Shown here piece by piece: positions 24,387-35,039 of a stretch of 64,000 nucleotides of DNA (the stretch's first letter is position 1; the number at the start of each line of letters is the position of its first letter). The DNA is from Leucaena leucocephala (taxonomy: Eukaryota > Streptophyta > Magnoliopsida > Fabales > Fabaceae), in contig CM073546.1 in NCBI GenBank assembly GCA_037074615.1, positions 8,797,501-8,861,500 on the forward strand, read 5' to 3'. The notes beneath the pieces were generated by a model that did no database searches, was not told the DNA's origin, and saw only the letters and a list, made by a program, of their open reading frames with translations. Made by a program: the position numbers and the translations under genes.

Positions 24387-27300
24387 TGTAGCATCCCAAA
24401 TTTTTCTTCTCTATATAAGACTGATAGAGAAAAAAGGTTAAGAAGGGTTTGATATGATAATTAGAAGAAAAGATAATATTTAGATAAGTTTAAGTCAAAG
24501 AAAGAACAGAAAAGTAAAAAGTTATAAATCTACAGGACGTAAATATAATTTAGACAAAAGTTAAAGATAGAAAATCTAAGGAAAAATAGAAAAGGGACTT
24601 AAATAGAGTTTTGAGATTTTAGGTACTAAATTAGAGTTTCAAATTGGGTAGAAAATGACTAAAGTGGAATTTGGCAAATTTAGGGGCCAAATTGCAATTT
24701 TGCTAAATTTAGGGGTAAAATGATAATTGTGGAAAGTTGAGCTAGAAAAGGCCCAAAATTTCTCAGAAATATTTTAGTTTCAAATTTCACCAATAAATAG
24801 ATAATAGAATTCAGGCTAATAAATTGATATTAATTTTTGAAATCTGGAGATTAGTACAGTATCTTTCGGATCTTAAAATCAGATGAAATTTTGTAATAAA
24901 TTCTTATAATTAACATAAGAATTTATAAAATTAACATATCTCAAAAAGGAATTCTATATAATTAATTAGAGAATTTAAGTAGAAATTGAACACTGATAAA
25001 GGATTTAGAGAATACGTAAGGAATATTTATCAAAACTTATAAGTCTCAAAATATTATGAGACTTTGCAAAAAAATTTCTTTTATATTACAATAAATTTTT
25101 AAAAATTTTAGAATTATTAAAAGAGGTGTCTAGAATTTATCTCAAAATTAGGGTAATTTAATAATATCGATACAAGGGAAGTGTCTTAAGATTAGTACCA
25201 ATTACCTATTAGACCAACGAAGGCCCAATAATGGCCTCAAGATGAAGCCTAATAGGCCCAATAGTAAGTCTTAGAGTTTAAGTCAATTTTGGGTAATTTA
25301 TGAATTTGAAAAAGAAATTAATTAAAGAAAAATAAGAGATCAGGTGAGGTGCATTGTGAGGTGTATGATGAGACCGACACTAAGGCCACATGGCGCCAAG
25401 AGCAAGGGGAGGAGTTTATGCAATGTGCTAAAATAGAATAAAATAATATAAGAATTAAGGGAATTGTGTTTAAACTTAATTAATCCAAAAACTAACCCAT
25501 CAAGTTTAAGATTAAGGCTATGTAATACTTAGTTGAAGGAGGGATATTTTAGTCCCTTGAACCTTGAAAAATTGCTATAAATACCCCCTCATGTTGCCCA
25601 AAACTGTGACACACAAAGAAGCTTGGAGAACTTATTCTAAAATGAAAACTCACATAATCCAAGGCAATTCCAAGAGGAAGTTCAAGGCACTTTGATCTAA
25701 GGTAGCTAGAGCTTAAGGTATGTAATCCTTCCTAGTTTATTTGTATGAATTTTAGAAGGATAAAACCTAAATTTTAATGGAAGAAAATTGAGATATTATC
25801 TTGGTAATAGTGCTATCCAAATCTATACAACATTGAATTAAGAAGAAAATAAAGTTAGAACTATGTAATTAGTGTTTAAACAAAGTTATTAAATTATTGG
25901 TTATTGAATCAAGTTGATCTTCTTGACTTTGCTATAGATGAGGTTTTTCAGCCGAGGCTGTTATGAATAGAAAGAGGTAGAATTTAATTGATATAATGCT
26001 TCTATTGAATTTAGATGATGATTTGTGTAGGATTTGATATGTTTGAAACATTGGAAACATTGGAATTAAAAATTGTAATTTTTAAGTATTCTCTATACTA
26101 TTCACACATATGAATAGTGGAAGCATTAGAATCAAAATGAGAATTTTTTTTAAAATAAAAAGGACATGTTTCAATTCTATCTAGAATAGTGTGTAGATGC
26201 TATAATTTTTTAATTCTAAGTTCATAAATAGATTCAAAAGGTCAATTTATATAGGGTAAAGTCAAGACATCAATTGATTCAAATGCCAAGTTAATTAGAA
26301 GAAATTAAGAAAAGTTACCCTAATTAATGACCAAGCTTGATACTCTTGAATGCTAATTGGATTAGTTCATGATGAGTGAATGATAATGTGATGCTAGGAA
26401 TTGAATTGGGTGCTCAAAGAGGGTATCCAAATATCAAAGAGAAGTAAGAAGTAAGAAGTAAAGATAAAGGATAAGGAAAGCAAGGAATAAGAGGTAGTGA
26501 ACTTACCTACTTTTATGCTTATTTGCTTAAATGTTTTAATGAGTTTACTTTGATTATGTGAAGCATGTATGATTAAGTGATGCTCTATTTCTTTTTATGC
26601 TATGGCTATATATTATAATTATTGGACATGGAAACATGCAAGTCATCATTATGTAAGCATGCTCATTAAGTGCACACATATTAACATCAAGCATATAGTT
26701 ACATACATTATATGGTTTTCATTTGCTACTGAGATTTCTCTAGAAATCTCACCCCTCTATAATACAATTACAATAGGAATTTTACATAAGGAAGAAGATG
26801 AAGATGCACGAATAAGATATAAGAATTAGTTGCATGTCTTATATGTATATGTATGTAAAGTTAGTAGTTAAAATTTGTCATTGTAAACAGTAACTCGTGA
26901 GGAGACAGTGACATTTTAGTTGTAACTGAAAATAGTAAATAATCAAATAAATGAAATATATTTTAGTAGTACTTAGTTAACATGTCAAGCTTCATTTTTA
27001 CATCAAGAATGCCTTATTTTAATGTTTTTTATAAAGAGAATTAATTTTTCAACATTAAGGACACAAAAATGTTTTCATAATCTTTGACCAAATGAACAAT
27101 TATCTTTGACATTAAATTGTGTTGGTTGGCTGAGCGTTTGGTTTGGGAAGTACTTTTCCCTTAGATCTCATTATGTTAGCTTCAAGTAACATTTGAACCA
27201 CTTCATTTCTATTTTTCTAGAATTAATTATGCTTTTTCAAACTTCGTCGCTAAATATGGAAAATACCAAATAAACAATACTCGTGAACTTGAATTTTTCA

Positions 27301-27387
27301 GATTTTATAATTAAACTTCAATGGATGTTTAAGTGGTTATAAATGTTACTGAACAGTTCCTAAGATATACGAAAGTAAGGTGTTACA
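24387..27387 (+). repeat. Family C 3' LTR, complete (3001 bp)
   Basis: It begins TGTAGCATCCC and ends TGTTACA. A TATAAATA box lies at 25576-25583. The right half supplies the reference for the fragments at 1-774 and 5297-6212, and the whole corresponds to the solo LTR at 59127-62326. Confidence 0.85.
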
Positions 27388-27840
27388 TACGAACCCTTAT
27401 AAAGTTAGACAATGGTCAAATTACTTATGCAGAATTTCCCAATGGTTAGTAACTACTCTAAAATGTGACAACAATGGAGGAAAATTTGAATTTAAAATTT
27501 GAGTATTTATAGCAGTTGTAAACCACTACAAAATGTCATGATGTCAAATCCGAATAGAGAGACTTTTGAATTTTAAATTTACAAGTTTGCAACAGTTAGT
27601 AACAACAACAAATATTCACCTCAAAGAACAAACTTTGTATTAGTTTATAACCGCTAAAAAGTGAAAGCAAATTAAATTTTTTTAATTGAATTAAAGTAAA
27701 ATTTATGAAATACATTAAATTATGTGAAATAAACTAAAATTTGTGAAATAATTAAATAAAATAAAATTTATAAATTTAAATTCATAATATCCAAACTTTG
27801 TAAAATAAAGTATGAGTAATAACAATGTTATTAAAAAAAT
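27388..27840. repeat. CACTA subterminal-type DNA
   Basis: After the LTR element, words such as 'tagcagttgtaaaccactacaaaatg' in pieces (27511-27536), 'gcaacagttagtaac' and 'ataaccgctaaaaag' recur. They match the GTAGCGGTTTA family at 30590-31147. CACTACAAAATG near 27523 may be an internal CACTA terminus. The remainder is A+T-rich. Confidence 0.5.
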
Positions 27841-27849
27841 ACAGAAATC

Positions 27850-29920
27850 GGCTCTAGGATATTGCGATCATCCTGCATATCCTTGTTGACATATAGCGGT
27901 GGTGGCTGCTGTGGAGTCGATAAGGGCGGTGGTAGGGGAAAGGGAGGTAGGACTGATATGACTATAAGTTGTTTGCTAATAGTAGGCATCGCTAGAGGAG
28001 TTGTGATGCCCGAAATTTATGTCAATACGACCCTCAAGAAGGCTCTACCAAGCATTGAAAGGATGCATCGTGCTCGCCACATGTGACTGCACTTGGGTCT
28101 ACACATGTGACTGAATCTACGAGTGCATGGTCTACACCTGCAACTACATCTACGAGTACATGGTTTGTACCTGCCACTGCATTTGTGAGTGCATTGTCTG
28201 TACCTGCGACTATATTTAGGAGTTCATGATATGCACCTACCACTATATCTATAAGTGTGTGGTCTATACCTGTTACTGCATCTATGAGAGCATAGTCTAA
28301 CTTGCTCCAACATCTCGATTATGACCTCATCTTGAAGCTCATCCATAGATACTTTGCTTTTGCAACAGACTCCTACGCTTGTCTGGGTTGGTGTAACTTG
28401 TGACTGAGAGCACGTTAGGTTGTAAGACGGTCCTCGAAGTCGATCTTAGTCTCGTTAGTGTGGGATAGAGACTGAGGCCTATAATCTTGTCAGGTGTTGA
28501 GGTCAGCCATGGGCCTCTAGGAGTGATATGATGGGATCCAAGGTGGACCCCTGTGACTCTCGCACTCTGCATCGATATGAGTCATCTGCACGTGTCAAAA
28601 CAATTAGAAAAAGTAAATAAATTAAAAATATTAATTATTTATAAAAATACTAAATTATAGTAATTAAATACATACAACAACTTCTTCAACCCTCTCTTAT
28701 GCAGGAGTCCCGTCTCGAGGCCTACATAGCTCAAGCCATATCTCACCATAGTAGATGTATATCCCCTATCCGTTATGACCCTTCTCTCCTAAAAGTCAAT
28801 TAAAATAAATATGTAAACATTAAATTGTTTTATAAATAGTTAATGACATATAATAATTTAATTTCTCTACTTACGATCTTATCGTAAGCAACCGAGAAGG
28901 GTCTCAAACTGCCCTATGCCTCATGGTCTGATAATGGATGCTAGCAGCACCTCTTTGGTACACTTTCTAAAAAAATTAAATATTCTGAACTTAATGAACT
29001 AAATCTATACTCTCACCATCGGTGTAAACCGCGATCTTACAAACTCCCTTCAATCTTGCAGTAGGGAACCATCGAGCACATCGTTCACTATGTCATTCTT
29101 ACTCCGCGTCCCGTCACCTCTCACTGAATGAAACAGGGCCAACCTCACATTCCTCCAATCCTCTGCAAGCTTCTTCATGTATTCGCCTGCACACACTCTT
29201 CTATCACAAACTTAGTATACAATTATGTAAATTAAATATTAATTTTTAAGAAAATATTCATTCATTTAAATAACCGATGTACGATTAAAATTAATTACCT
29301 TTATTAGTTCCCACACTCTATCTTTGATAGGCGTATAGGTCACTCGTTTCCCAGCAACCGTAGGTATTTGTTGCACAGCTAGCCCCTTGTTGAATTGACT
29401 ATTCTATACGGTTAACTGGCATGATCACACACCCCTTGTTATAATGGAGATGTATATAGCTATCATCCTACTAGTTGACCTGTTCCCCTGCTCATCTACA
29501 AAGTGTAATTTAAAAATAATTATATTATTCTAACTCATAAAATTTAAATTATAAATTGTAAAATACAAATTAAATAAATTCTTACCTACGACTTCAACCA
29601 ACTGCTCTGTTTGTCACCTTCCATGATGAGGCTACTCATCTGCTTGGCCACCAGACACCCCCTATCCCCTCCTAAGCATCCCCACCCTCCTATCCTCCCT
29701 TGCTTGCTCCCTTGCCTACATCATGTTGGCAAGAAGACTCTCCAGTCTGAGGAGCTCCTCCCTCAAACAGAGATAACATCATTGCCTCATTGAGCTGGTA
29801 GAGCTAATAATCATCCACACTGATATCCAGCTCATAATCCCTATCACCAACACTCTAGCTAGAGGTATGTCTATACAGCTCCATTGGCTTCTTACCACTA
29901 CGATGACTCTTCCTATTTAA
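27850..29920 (-). pseudogene. CACTA-associated second gene, Ptta/Transposase_24-like relic
   Basis: Minus-strand coding-like islands are separated by A+T-rich intron-like gaps. In order they give a proline-rich 5' part (about 29900-29590), DEQGNRSTSR and GKRVTYTPIKDRVWELIK (about 29480-29290), EDWRNVRLALF...REFVRSRF (about 29170-29020), QRGAASIHYQTMRHRA (about 28970-28900), and a C-terminal part with the 33-bp minisatellite and the frame 28572-28339. The spacing W...V...K.rIWe.i, WR...l and FV..RF resembles the plant transposase family often found next to TNP2 in En/Spm elements. This is an inference from motif rhythm, not a firm match. In-frame stops are present. A second copy lies at 40440-41795 plus 47329-47960. 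Confidence 0.4.
28084..28314 (-). repeat. 33-bp minisatellite, about 6.5 units, encoding an 11-residue repeat
   Basis: Units start at 28117, 28150, 28183, 28216, 28249 and 28282 with an exact 33-bp spacing; an older unit lies at 28084. The plus-strand unit is of the type ctaygagtgcatggtctaca and on. Within the minus-strand frame 28243-28034 the units translate as the degenerate 11-mer V(V/A)AG(T/V)(D/N)HALVD. The units differ from one another by several substitutions, but the period and frame are kept. Confidence 0.9.
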
Positions 29921-30589
29921 AATGATAAACACACAACGACATATTCTATTAATTATAAGTAAATAATTACATGACAAAATATTAAATAAATTTACAAATA
30001 TACAATGTGCAAGATCTTATTAAATCTAAATAAAAATTTCATAATCCATATTCTTGTCAATAAAAAATGATCAATATATAAACAAAGTCCAATTTATTGA
30101 AAAAATTCATAATTAAAGAATCAAAATATTAAACTTTACAAAATATTCCTAATCACAATAATAATTAATAGATAAAAATATTTCTAGTCAAATAGTACTC
30201 TTAAGTCTAACATATTAAATGAATAAAGTCAAATAAGTATTCATAGTCCAATTTATAATTCTAATTAACAAATAAAAATAAAGTCCATCATATTAAAAAT
30301 ATTCATAGTTAAATAGGTATTCTTAATCCACCCAATCATCTAAAATTCACTAAATAAATAGTTAAATAATGATTTATAACAATATATAACTAAATGAAAT
30401 AAATAACTCAACTTTTTAAATAAATAAACTACATAAATAAAATTTTTATTCATACATCAAAAGTGGACTAAGATATCAGTCTTCGTGCCAAGAGTTCTTA
30501 TCATAATTTGGGAGAGCTTTACTACTCGCAAATGGCAAAACTTTGAAATGAAAGCATATGGGGTATTTATAGGTTTCTGAAAGCATGTT

Positions 30590-31147
30590 TTTTGTAGCGA
30601 TTAATTATGACAAACTACTACAAATTTCTAACGATCTCTGACACGTTTTCATTTATCTATCTATGTGGGAGTTTGCTATAGTTAAAACTGCTACAAACAT
30701 GTCCCCTGAGCATAATGAGAACGGTCATTTTCCTCGGGGAAGTTTGTAGCGGTTTAAACCTTGCAAACTCAGCATGCTAACAGTCCCTTCTCAGCTCTAA
30801 AGTTTGCACCTGTTATAAACGCTACAAACTCCCGGCAAACCAACGGTCGTTTATATGGTTGGAAGTTTGAAGCGATTTGAATAGCTAAAAATTGTTCGAG
30901 CATTGTGGCACAAAAATTAGTAGTGGTTTAAACTATCACAAATTTATTCTCATCTTAAGGTGCCAGCTTGGCTCCATATTTGTAGCAATTTTAACATCAA
31001 TAAATGTGTCTATAGATACTGTTCATAACCAAAAATATAATAAATTTATAGCGGTTTAGAGGCAAACTACTACAAAATGAGACTTTGTAGCTGTTTGCCC
31101 TTAACTGTTATAAAGTAACTGCTGCAACTCTCAGTTTTTTTGTAGTG
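30590..31147 (-). repeat. CACTA right terminus and subterminal array
   Basis: The minus strand starts at 31147 with CACTACAAAAAAACTGAGAG. Over the next 550 bp, at least nine copies of a TTTGTAGCGGTTTA / GCTACAAA word pair occur (near 30595, 30675, 30745, 30800, 30864, 30918, 30981, 31048 and 31083). Many are paired in opposite orientation so that they could form hairpins. This is the classic layout of En/Spm transposase-binding ends. Confidence 0.7.
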
Positions 31148-31491
31148 ACTTTTGCACAAGAGTTATTAAATTTAAGATGCCCATCCATTAGCATTGGAGT
31201 TTGTAGGTTAGAATATATCAGACTAATTCCTTCCCCTGTTAAGCTTCTGTAGTTGATAATTGACACTTCCCTAGAGGTTTTTGTTTTTTTTACTCTAAAA
31301 CAAACAAGAGTGAACAAATTTTCACACTTCTTAGTTCTCTTATGATATATATAGACACACACGCATAGAAAAAGGAAGGGATTAAAAGAAGAACAAACAA
31401 GTATGCTTTCATGACAACAAAAATCATATTACCTGCGAAATCAAATAGGTTTGTGATAATTCTTTCTACTTAGTACACACATCACTGTTAC

Positions 31492-31606
31492 CTGGTTAAT
31501 AGCCATACAACTGTGAAAAGTCATCATTTCCTTCATGCAAGGTTTATGGAGTGAATCGTATCTCTTAGGGTTAATATAAAGTCCACTAACTTTCTGCCCT
31601 ATTATC
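31492..31606 (-). CDS. Single exon with a CX9C motif (CHCH-type protein)
   Basis: A 115-bp minus-strand exon bounded by an acceptor (TTTGAATTGCAG|GAT, 31606/31607) and a donor (AACCAG|GTAACA, 31492/31491). It encodes IIGQKVSGLYINPKRYDSLH, then KPCMKEMMTFHSCMAINQ. The two cysteines have exactly nine residues between them, as in one half of a twin-CX9C (CHCH) domain. Such proteins are small and are imported into the mitochondrial intermembrane space. The second CX9C half would lie in a following exon, which I cannot find. The CACTA end at 31147 lies only about 350 bp downstream and may have disrupted the gene. The exon structure is clear. The family call rests on the C-x9-C spacing and the PxxY...PCxKEM context. 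Confidence 0.5.
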
Positions 31607-33277
31607 CTGCAATTCAAACAACGCAATCCACCAAGAAAATGTTAATAGCATTCAGATTTGTGAAAACTTTTTTTTTTGGATTTCAAATGTCAATCCAACA
31701 CATTAATATAAATATAATCCTCACTTTTCATGGCATCACTAAGGAATGTTAGTTCCACCTGAAGAACAATACAGATGCACTTATAATTCCCTGATGCTCA
31801 CCATTTCTTATCCTTTCTATGTTTAGTTTCCATGTCACCAAATAGAAATATATATATATATTTACGTGTGATTGGATTATATTATTTTAAGTGATATTAT
31901 GTTGTACGATTATACGAGAAAAATTAAACAAACAAACAAATACAAGCAAAATTTTAAATAACCAATGCAACACACTCTCACACTTGCATAGATGCAAACC
32001 GAATGGAAAATAGGAAGAAAGGTAGAAAAGGAGGTAAAGCAAGGGAGAGATGAACAGAATGGTGGGGAAGACAGAGCTTAGAACTTGGAGGGGGAAGAGC
32101 AAACTGAAATTCTCATGGGCAGAAAATTTTCATTAATCAAAGTCTGAAATACAAGTGCTATATTAGCTCTTGACAAAAACTCAAGACAATGTTGAAGTAA
32201 GTGTTAATGTTATATATAAAGCCTCATAGAGCCTCTATCATAAGATTATCTGTGAATTTTGAACTCAATGACTACATTTACCGAATCCAGAAGTGTTTTT
32301 CTCTATATCTCTCATCTCATAGGTTACTAATGATGAGAAAAAGTGAAAAAGTGGCATAAGTAAAAAGAGTCTTGTCAATCGGGCCAATGACGATTCACAA
32401 GATCTAAATCCATGTTACTGAAAGAAGCACTACAAAAACTTATTGGATCAAGAGCTAAAGTCACCTTCATGGCCTATGGAAGGCAAGTCAAATAAAGGCC
32501 TCAAACTAGTCAATATATTGATAGCATGTGAAGACAAGGCTTAGGGACAAATAAAGTAGTTGTTTCTATCATGTTATGCAACCCATCATGTAAATAAGCA
32601 TGTTATGTTTACAAATGATTTCATTAATGAAGTGGTATGTTTATTCTTATTTGAACTTTATTTAATTATTAGGTTTTTATTTTTATGAAATAAAATTACA
32701 TCTTTCATTTCATTTTTAATATAGCCTTTAAAGCCACTTAAGTTTCCTAATAAGATATAGACTATTTAAACAGTTTAAGAGTGTTGCAGGCAAAACAACT
32801 TTTCCTGAAATATAATTCTTGTGAGTCGTTTTTAGTTCTCTATGTGGTTTCTTCCTAAATTGCTTGAATTTATCATAGACAAGTCCTTTTGTAGCATTCA
32901 ACACTTCTTTGATATTCTAAGTTCATGAGTTTCCAGTTCATAAGGTTTATAATTCCACATCTGAATTACAATATTTAGAGTGCTTTATGCAATTGCTTTG
33001 GTGGTTTCTTTCATCTTTGAAATACCTAAGGTTTTTGTGACAAAATGGCTATTGCTAACCCAATATTTTACTTGCTCTAAATTATGTTTGTCCCATATAA
33101 TTATAATTGTAAACTTTAATCAAAAGCTTAGTAAAATAACATAGAAACATTATAGAAATGAAATAGCAGAAATATTCCTCCAACTATTCACCACATACTG
33201 ATTGAACAAACATATCATAACCCTTGCATCAAACCTTGGTTTCCTTAAACCAACATATCACTGCACACCCTTATGCA
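31607..33277. other. Unassigned DNA with a possible Gypsy scrap
   Basis: Mostly A+T-rich. Between about 32380 and 32490 the plus strand reads, across one frame change, GPMT and MLLKEALQKLIGSRAKV. This resembles the C-terminal tail of Ty3/Gypsy pol (compare 39400-39480), so a small fragment of such an element may be present. Pyrimidine-rich minus-strand DNA near 31990-32100 could be an upstream region of the CX9C gene, but no start codon can be supported. Confidence 0.3.
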
Positions 33278-33463
33278 CAATTTATTTCCAATTATCCCCA
33301 AACTTTTTGAAATTTCACTACGCCCTTAGACTAAAATGAAATTAAATTTTATAGGTGAAAAGACATTGATACCCTTAGTTTTTTTTCATAAAAAGAGGTC
33401 AACAATTTATTTTCAATTGCCCCCAAAACTTTCTGAAACTTCAATGCACCCTTAGACTAAAAT
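33278..33463. repeat. 125-bp tandem duplication at the Gypsy insertion site
   Basis: The word caatttattt.caatt begins at 33278 and again at 33403. The following text (CCCCAAA...cccttagactaaaat) is repeated with a few changes. The second unit is cut by the Gypsy element at 33463 and resumes at about 40130 (gaaattaaattt...). This lets the empty site be reconstructed. Confidence 0.75.
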
Positions 33464-34220
33464 TGATGCGATACAATTAAGATGACTCTTCAACTTCTAA
33501 AGATCCTTTTCATATTCCAACTAGACCAATCACAAGAGTGAGAGATAAAATAATTAAGGAAGTATTGAATGGGCTACTGCAAGAGGTATTGACAAAGGAA
33601 ATGACAATTTGAGCAACAAATCAGATTAATAATACTAAGGACATTACTAATTTTATTTGAACTGAAAATAGAGTTGTTGAAACTATTTTAGGCATAGAGA
33701 CATTAATTTAAAAACCTTGGACTAAGTAGTACATAAGGGAAGACTCATTTGGGCCTAAATAATCACTTTTTGGGCTCAAAATATTGATTATATTTTTATT
33801 ATTGTATTTGTACAAAAATTAGTAATTAGTTGACATATTTGACTTTTAGGTTTTCAAATTACTTGAATTAAGTCCTTGTTATTTTATTTAAGTTAGTATT
33901 TACTATTTTGAGTCCCTAGGTTGCATTTACTGCTTTTTATTTCAAATTTAAAATGTATCTCTTAAAATACATTGTAAGACTCATTTTGGAAGGGGATAGG
34001 ATTGTCGATGGAAAAGTTGTATTTCTTCACTTTGTTTATTGAGAGTGGATTCTCTCTAGGGTTCTTCAAAGAACTAATATACTTATCAAGGCTTGATCAA
34101 CCTTGTGGGGTTTTCTAACACTTCTGGTCCTTGTTCTACTATGTTCAAGGGTTCAAGTGGATCACCATACCTCAGTTTAGCTTTCTTGGGGTGTGCATAT
34201 TCTGATTGGTTGTGGGCTCA
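33464..34220 (+). repeat. Gypsy 5' LTR
   Basis: It begins TGATGCGATACAA and matches 39347 onward through 'gattggttgtggg.tca'. Its first 200 bp correspond to the C-terminal codons of pol in the 3' copy. The end next to the primer site may lack about 28 bp that are present in the 3' LTR. Confidence 0.85.
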
Positions 34221-34227
34221 CACTATC

Positions 34228-34240
34228 TTGGTATCAAAGC
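34228..34240 (+). other. Gypsy primer-binding site
   Basis: TTGGTATCAAAGC lies just after the 5' LTR. It is one base away from the common plant TTGGTATCAGAGC, complementary to the initiator-methionine tRNA 3' end. Confidence 0.75.
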
Positions 34241-35039
34241 TTCAGATCTAAACTCAGGTCATATCTTTATATTCTTTGTTTCCATTTTTGTTCATTGTTT
34301 TGTCCTTTTTCTTGTGTCTGCTCATCTTTTTTGTTTCTATTGGTCACTAAAATCTTCGTCCACGTTCTACCATCTTTCCTTTGTGATTTTTGAATTGATT
34401 AGGTCATTTTCATAGTTCAAAATATCTTCTTTATGTTCATTTTAGAACTTCAATCCGCTATAGAGAGTTATAGCCATTTTAAAAATAACATGTTTTCTGG
34501 AATTTCTGGGTTCATATTGCTTATTTGAATTTTGGGTTCATATTGCTCATTTTGTTCTATTTGTTATAGTTTGTAATTTGTTTATATTTTAGTAAAAAAA
34601 AAAGTATAAAAATAAGAGAAAAACAAAAAAATATAACTAAAAAAATACAAAAGGGAAAAAAGGAGCTGTGCTAGAAGTGTGATATGAGCAAGTCTATCTT
34701 AATATCCAAAATTTGTTTCTTAACATTTACAATCTTTGTGTTAAATTGAACTCTTGATTTCCTTAAACTCTAATCTCAATATCCATTTTTGTCATTCTCA
34801 AAATTCCTAAGGGATGGTTGATTCTGTAAATTTTGATTGCTTTGACTAACTTGCTTAGTTCTTTAAGCTCAAGAGAAAGTTTTGAGTAGAAAAAGGTAAG
34901 AGTGATATACATCAACTTAAAAGCCAAGTTTAAGTGAAACACAAGTGTTGTGTGATATTCTTGAGGGAAACACGTGAGAAAATTTGTGAGGAACTTTATT
35001 TCATTAATATCTTTTCTTTTAGTCACAATGTCCAATGCA

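Larger units (their letters stand above)
21708..27387 (+). mobile_element. Internally deleted LTR retrotransposon (family C)
   Basis: Two direct copies of a long LTR start at 21708 (TGTAACATCC) and 24387 (TGTAGCATCCC). The second runs to TGTTACA at 27387. The flanking 5-mers TACAA (21703-21707) and TACGA (27388-27392) look like a target duplication with one change. The first LTR stops matching at about 23355. The rest of it, any primer site, gag and pol are gone, leaving about 1 kb of 3' internal DNA that ends in a Gypsy-style 'gaggacaaa...ggaggagaaaa' tract. The element sits in the upstream subterminal part of the CACTA DNA. Confidence 0.8.
8585..31147 (-). mobile_element. CACTA (En/Spm) transposon material, composite
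   Basis: Minus-strand CACTA DNA enclosing a TNP2 transposase relic (21.55-9.58 kb) and a second relic gene (about 29.9-27.9 kb). The right terminus at 31147 is a good CACTA end (CACTACAAAAAAACTGAGAG on the minus strand). The left end proposed at 8585 (CACTAAAAATTTGTAG) is degenerate. Subterminal arrays of a GTAGCGGTTTA-like word occur at 8585-9310, 27480-27660 and 30590-31147. The outer 3-mers (tgg, act) do not match. It could be one large element or two adjacent ones, because a CACTACAAAATG motif also occurs near 27523. A Copia element and a deleted LTR element have inserted into it. Confidence 0.45.

Noticed and set aside
28084..31100. CRISPR-like spacing of repeats
   Set aside because: The 33-bp units are contiguous with no unique spacers, and the subterminal words are irregularly spaced. 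The genome is that of a plant.
8582..31150. 3-bp target duplication for the CACTA element
   Set aside because: The flanking 3-mers are tgg and act, so the ends proposed at 8585 and 31147 cannot be confirmed as a pair.
31108..31362. 84-residue minus-strand open frame near the CACTA end
   Set aside because: It overlaps the CACTA terminus, has no recognisable motif, and does not supply the missing second CX9C exon.
34193..34415. Two overlapping open frames of 66 and 69 residues
   Set aside because: They start within the Gypsy LTR and cross the primer-binding site. They are leader sequence without a family signal.
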